64,000 nucleotides of DNA from Prochlorococcus sp. AG-355-A18. GTDB lineage: Bacteria > Cyanobacteriota > Cyanobacteriia > PCC-6307 > Cyanobiaceae. Each line of letters opens with the position of its first letter. Position 1 is the stretch's first letter. The notes under the pieces were generated by a model. It was not told where the DNA came from. It searched no databases and saw only the letters and a list, made by a program, of their open reading frames with translations. Position numbers and translations under genes: made by a program. Shown one piece after another: positions 62,477 to 64,000 of the stretch. The stretch covers positions 62,001-126,000 of the forward strand of contig QCDH01000004.1 of NCBI GenBank assembly GCA_003280985.1, in the 5' to 3' direction.

Positions 62477-62743
62477 ATGAATATTTTTGGTGTAGGTTTG
62501 CCTGAAGTTACTGTAATACTTATCTTAGCTCTTTTAATTTTTGGTCCAAAAAAGCTTCCAGAATTAGGAAAACAACTTGGTAAAACTTTGAAAAGTCTTA
62601 AAAAAGCGTCGAATGAATTTCAAAATGAAATCGATCAAGTTATAAATGAAGAAGATAAAGAGGAATCTCCTATATCAATAGAAAGCAATCAAAACAATGA
62701 AATTAATCAAGAAAAAATAGATTCAGAAAACAGCAACAACTAA
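62477..62743 (+). CDS. tatA: Sec-independent translocase subunit TatA
   Basis: An 88-aa protein: N-terminal span (GLPEVTVILILALLIFGPKK), the FGPKKLPELGKQLG hinge (about 22-35), amphipathic helix, acidic tail. Forms the Tat pore for folded proteins in thylakoid or plasma membrane. Followed 4 nt later by an unknown gene. Confidence 0.93.
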   Translation: MNIFGVGLPEVTVILILALLIFGPKKLPELGKQLGKTLKSLKKASNEFQNEIDQVINEEDKEESPISIESNQNNEINQEKIDSENSNN

Positions 62744-62747
62744 TATT

Positions 62748-63140
62748 TTGGAAAGGCCCATAACCCCCATAGACGAATTTGAAAGAGCATTATATAAGGC
62801 AGCTCTTACTAAAGAAGAATATGAATTAATAGACTACATCCGCTATACAAGTGTTTTTACACAACCTAGTCTTATTAAAGATTTAAAAAGGCCATCAAAA
62901 CCTCCTCTTTTGTCAGTTCTATGTCAAGTTTGCAGAAAAATTGGTTCGGAGATGCCAGATCATTTCAAAAAAGTAATTGAGTGGTCAATTGCAATAAGTG
63001 ATCACGATACAAAATGGGATGCTCATTTAATTTGCGCAGAAGCATTGAATATAGATAAGATCCCATTAAGTCCTATTCATGGAACAACTCTATTTGATGT
63101 TCTTGTTGTACACAAAGAATTATTTCTTGGATTTGATTAA
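62748..63140 (+). CDS. Conserved unknown protein downstream of tatA
   Basis: A 130-aa helical protein using TTG at 62748, 4 nt after tatA, so probably co-transcribed. ITPIDEFERALYKAALTKEE at the start and SPIHGTTLFDVLVVHKELFL at the end. No family recognised. Confidence 0.65.
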   Translation: MERPITPIDEFERALYKAALTKEEYELIDYIRYTSVFTQPSLIKDLKRPSKPPLLSVLCQVCRKIGSEMPDHFKKVIEWSIAISDHDTKWDAHLICAEALNIDKIPLSPIHGTTLFDVLVVHKELFLGFD

Positions 63141-63160
63141 ATTAAATTAAATTAAATTAA
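63135..63160. repeat. Short tandem ATTAA repeat
   Basis: Five consecutive ATTAA units at the end of the unknown gene and across the convergent stop. A simple-sequence tract. Confidence 0.7.
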
Positions 63161-63474
63161 TCATCTAAAGGCACGGAATCAGCATCTATAACTTCCGAAT
63201 TATCATAATTATTTATTTTATTTTCAATCCAGTTATTTATATAACTAACTAAAGGCAATGAACCTCTAAAAATAAAAATAGAAGTAGGCAAAGCGCTCAA
63301 TAATCCGACTACAGGACTTTTAAAAAGTAATCTTCCGGCTTTTATGTTAAATAAAATAATAAGCACTGAGGGGACTATAACTTTAACTACTGTTTTGAGC
63401 GCCTCAAGCCAACCGACACGATATATCCACCATATTAAAATTATGCCAACTATATATAGGAATAAGTAAGTCAT
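63157..63474 (-). CDS. Membrane protein of unknown function
   Basis: A 105-aa protein with two or three hydrophobic segments (about 1-20, 28-43, 52-68) and an acidic tail (DNSEVIDADSVPLDD). Convergent with the tatA operon. No family. Confidence 0.6.
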   Translation of the reverse strand: MTYLFLYIVGIILIWWIYRVGWLEALKTVVKVIVPSVLIILFNIKAGRLLFKSPVVGLLSALPTSIFIFRGSLPLVSYINNWIENKINNYDNSEVIDADSVPLDD

Positions 63475-63565
63475 AAAAATAGTATAATGATTATCTATTT
63501 ATATTGTTCTTGCTAAGAAAAAGATTTTATAAATTTCTTTAACATCAATCAATCAAATTCTAGTA

Positions 63566-63781
63566 ATGAGTTTTTCTGAAATAAGAAAATTTTTAATTAA
63601 GATGCAATCTGATGAAGAATTAAAAAAGCAGGTTACGACATCCTCTACAGCAGATGATGTAGCCCTAATAGGTCAACGCTTAGGTTATGACTTTTCAGGA
63701 GATGATCTCTTAAGATTTAATGGACAAAAAGTTGATAAAGTTACCGTAAGAAAGGTAGATCATCCAGGAGAATACCACTAA
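63566..63781 (+). CDS. Nif11-like domain protein
   Basis: A 71-aa protein. The Nif11 helix pattern is MSFSEIRKFLIKMQSDEELK, then QVTTSSTADDVALIGQRLGY and DFSGDDLLRFN. Nif11 domains serve as leader peptides of ribosomal natural products (prochlorosins) or as stand-alone proteins. Here there is no GG cleavage site and no Cys-rich core, so a leader role is not supported. Confidence 0.8.
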   Translation: MSFSEIRKFLIKMQSDEELKKQVTTSSTADDVALIGQRLGYDFSGDDLLRFNGQKVDKVTVRKVDHPGEYH

Positions 63782-63782
63782 A

Positions 63783-64000
63783 TTAAGACTTAACCCATAT
63801 TGCAAGCCCTCCGCCTCTGCCTCGCGCACACAACCAATTATCTTTAGTACTAATTCCTACAAGTGAGAAGAAAGGCATTCTTTTATCTTCTGGTTTTTCT
63901 AATTCCTTATTAAATATAGGAAAACTACTAATACTAATTTTTAATTCTTCAAAATAGAAAGCTAATAAAGGTCTAATCCCTTTTAATTCTGCGTTGCCTA
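63783..64000 (-). CDS. C-terminal part of an unidentified protein (partial)
   Basis: A minus-strand frame with its stop at 63783-63785 runs off the right edge; about 71 residues are visible, ending with a Gly/Arg-rich turn (ARGRGGGLAIWVKS). No family recognised from the fragment. Convergent with the Nif11-like gene. Confidence 0.6.
   Translation of the reverse strand, partial: GNAELKGIRPLLAFYFEELKISISSFPIFNKELEKPEDKRMPFFSLVGISTKDNWLCARGRGGGLAIWVKS

Overview
The window is about 64 kb of very AT-rich DNA with short spacers and many tiny genes. The gene content points to a high-light type Prochlorococcus: PipX next to PipY, SepF, a long-form ribosome hibernation factor, a cyanobacterial glycolipid-type glycosyltransferase, cobalamin synthesis, DUF4278, DUF1823, DUF3764, DUF1651 and Nif11-like proteins. 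This identification rests on recognised families and base composition, not on a database search.

Region 1 (1-31.4 kb) is ordinary core chromosome. It holds a peptide-type ABC permease, lepA, mqo, an Nfu scaffold, an ArsM-like methyltransferase next to a cysteine/cystine lyase, murE, yidD and rpsD. It continues with a sulfur amino-acid block (two cystathionine-type PLP enzymes and cysK), queA, pdhC, an acyl-activating enzyme, lipB, hpf and a DeoC-like protein that has lost its Schiff-base lysine. The region ends with recO, a GT4 glycosyltransferase, proC, sepF, pipY-pipX, ecfT, der, cobI, miaE, aroQ and tRNA-Tyr followed by tRNA-Thr.

Region 2 (31.4-46.6 kb) is a genomic island. Its left end is the intact tRNA-Thr. 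Its right end is a 48-nt copy of the 3' part of a tRNA-Thr whose T-stem carries compensated changes, so the copy came from a different allele. A perfect 16-nt inverted repeat lies just inside both ends. Cargo includes a secreted cupredoxin, a PDZ protein, an ACR3 arsenite exporter, a phosphonate/phosphite-type ABC transporter (phnDCEE) with a divergent Crp-family regulator, a secreted heparin-lyase-like protein, a HAD phosphatase, an HNH nuclease, a DNA-binding protein resembling small terminase subunits, and many tiny proteins. No integrase is visible.

Region 3 (46.6-51.9 kb) continues in accessory style. It has several dimeric alpha-beta-barrel (monooxygenase-like) proteins, DUF3764, tiny membrane peptides and a DUF985 cupin. 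Regions 2 and 3 share a six-copy intergenic element with a promoter-like core and usually a hairpin plus T-tract. They also share a recurring gene-start module (ATGAAACGCTTA...), duplicated gene blocks and orphaned start fragments. Together these suggest assembly from small shuffled gene modules.

Region 4 (52-64 kb) returns to core and flexible-core genes: thiD-tenA (thiamine salvage), a photolyase/cryptochrome-family protein, proline iminopeptidase, a CPBP protease, ArfB, PrxQ, TatA and a Nif11-like protein, interspersed with small hypothetical genes. Both window edges cut a gene.
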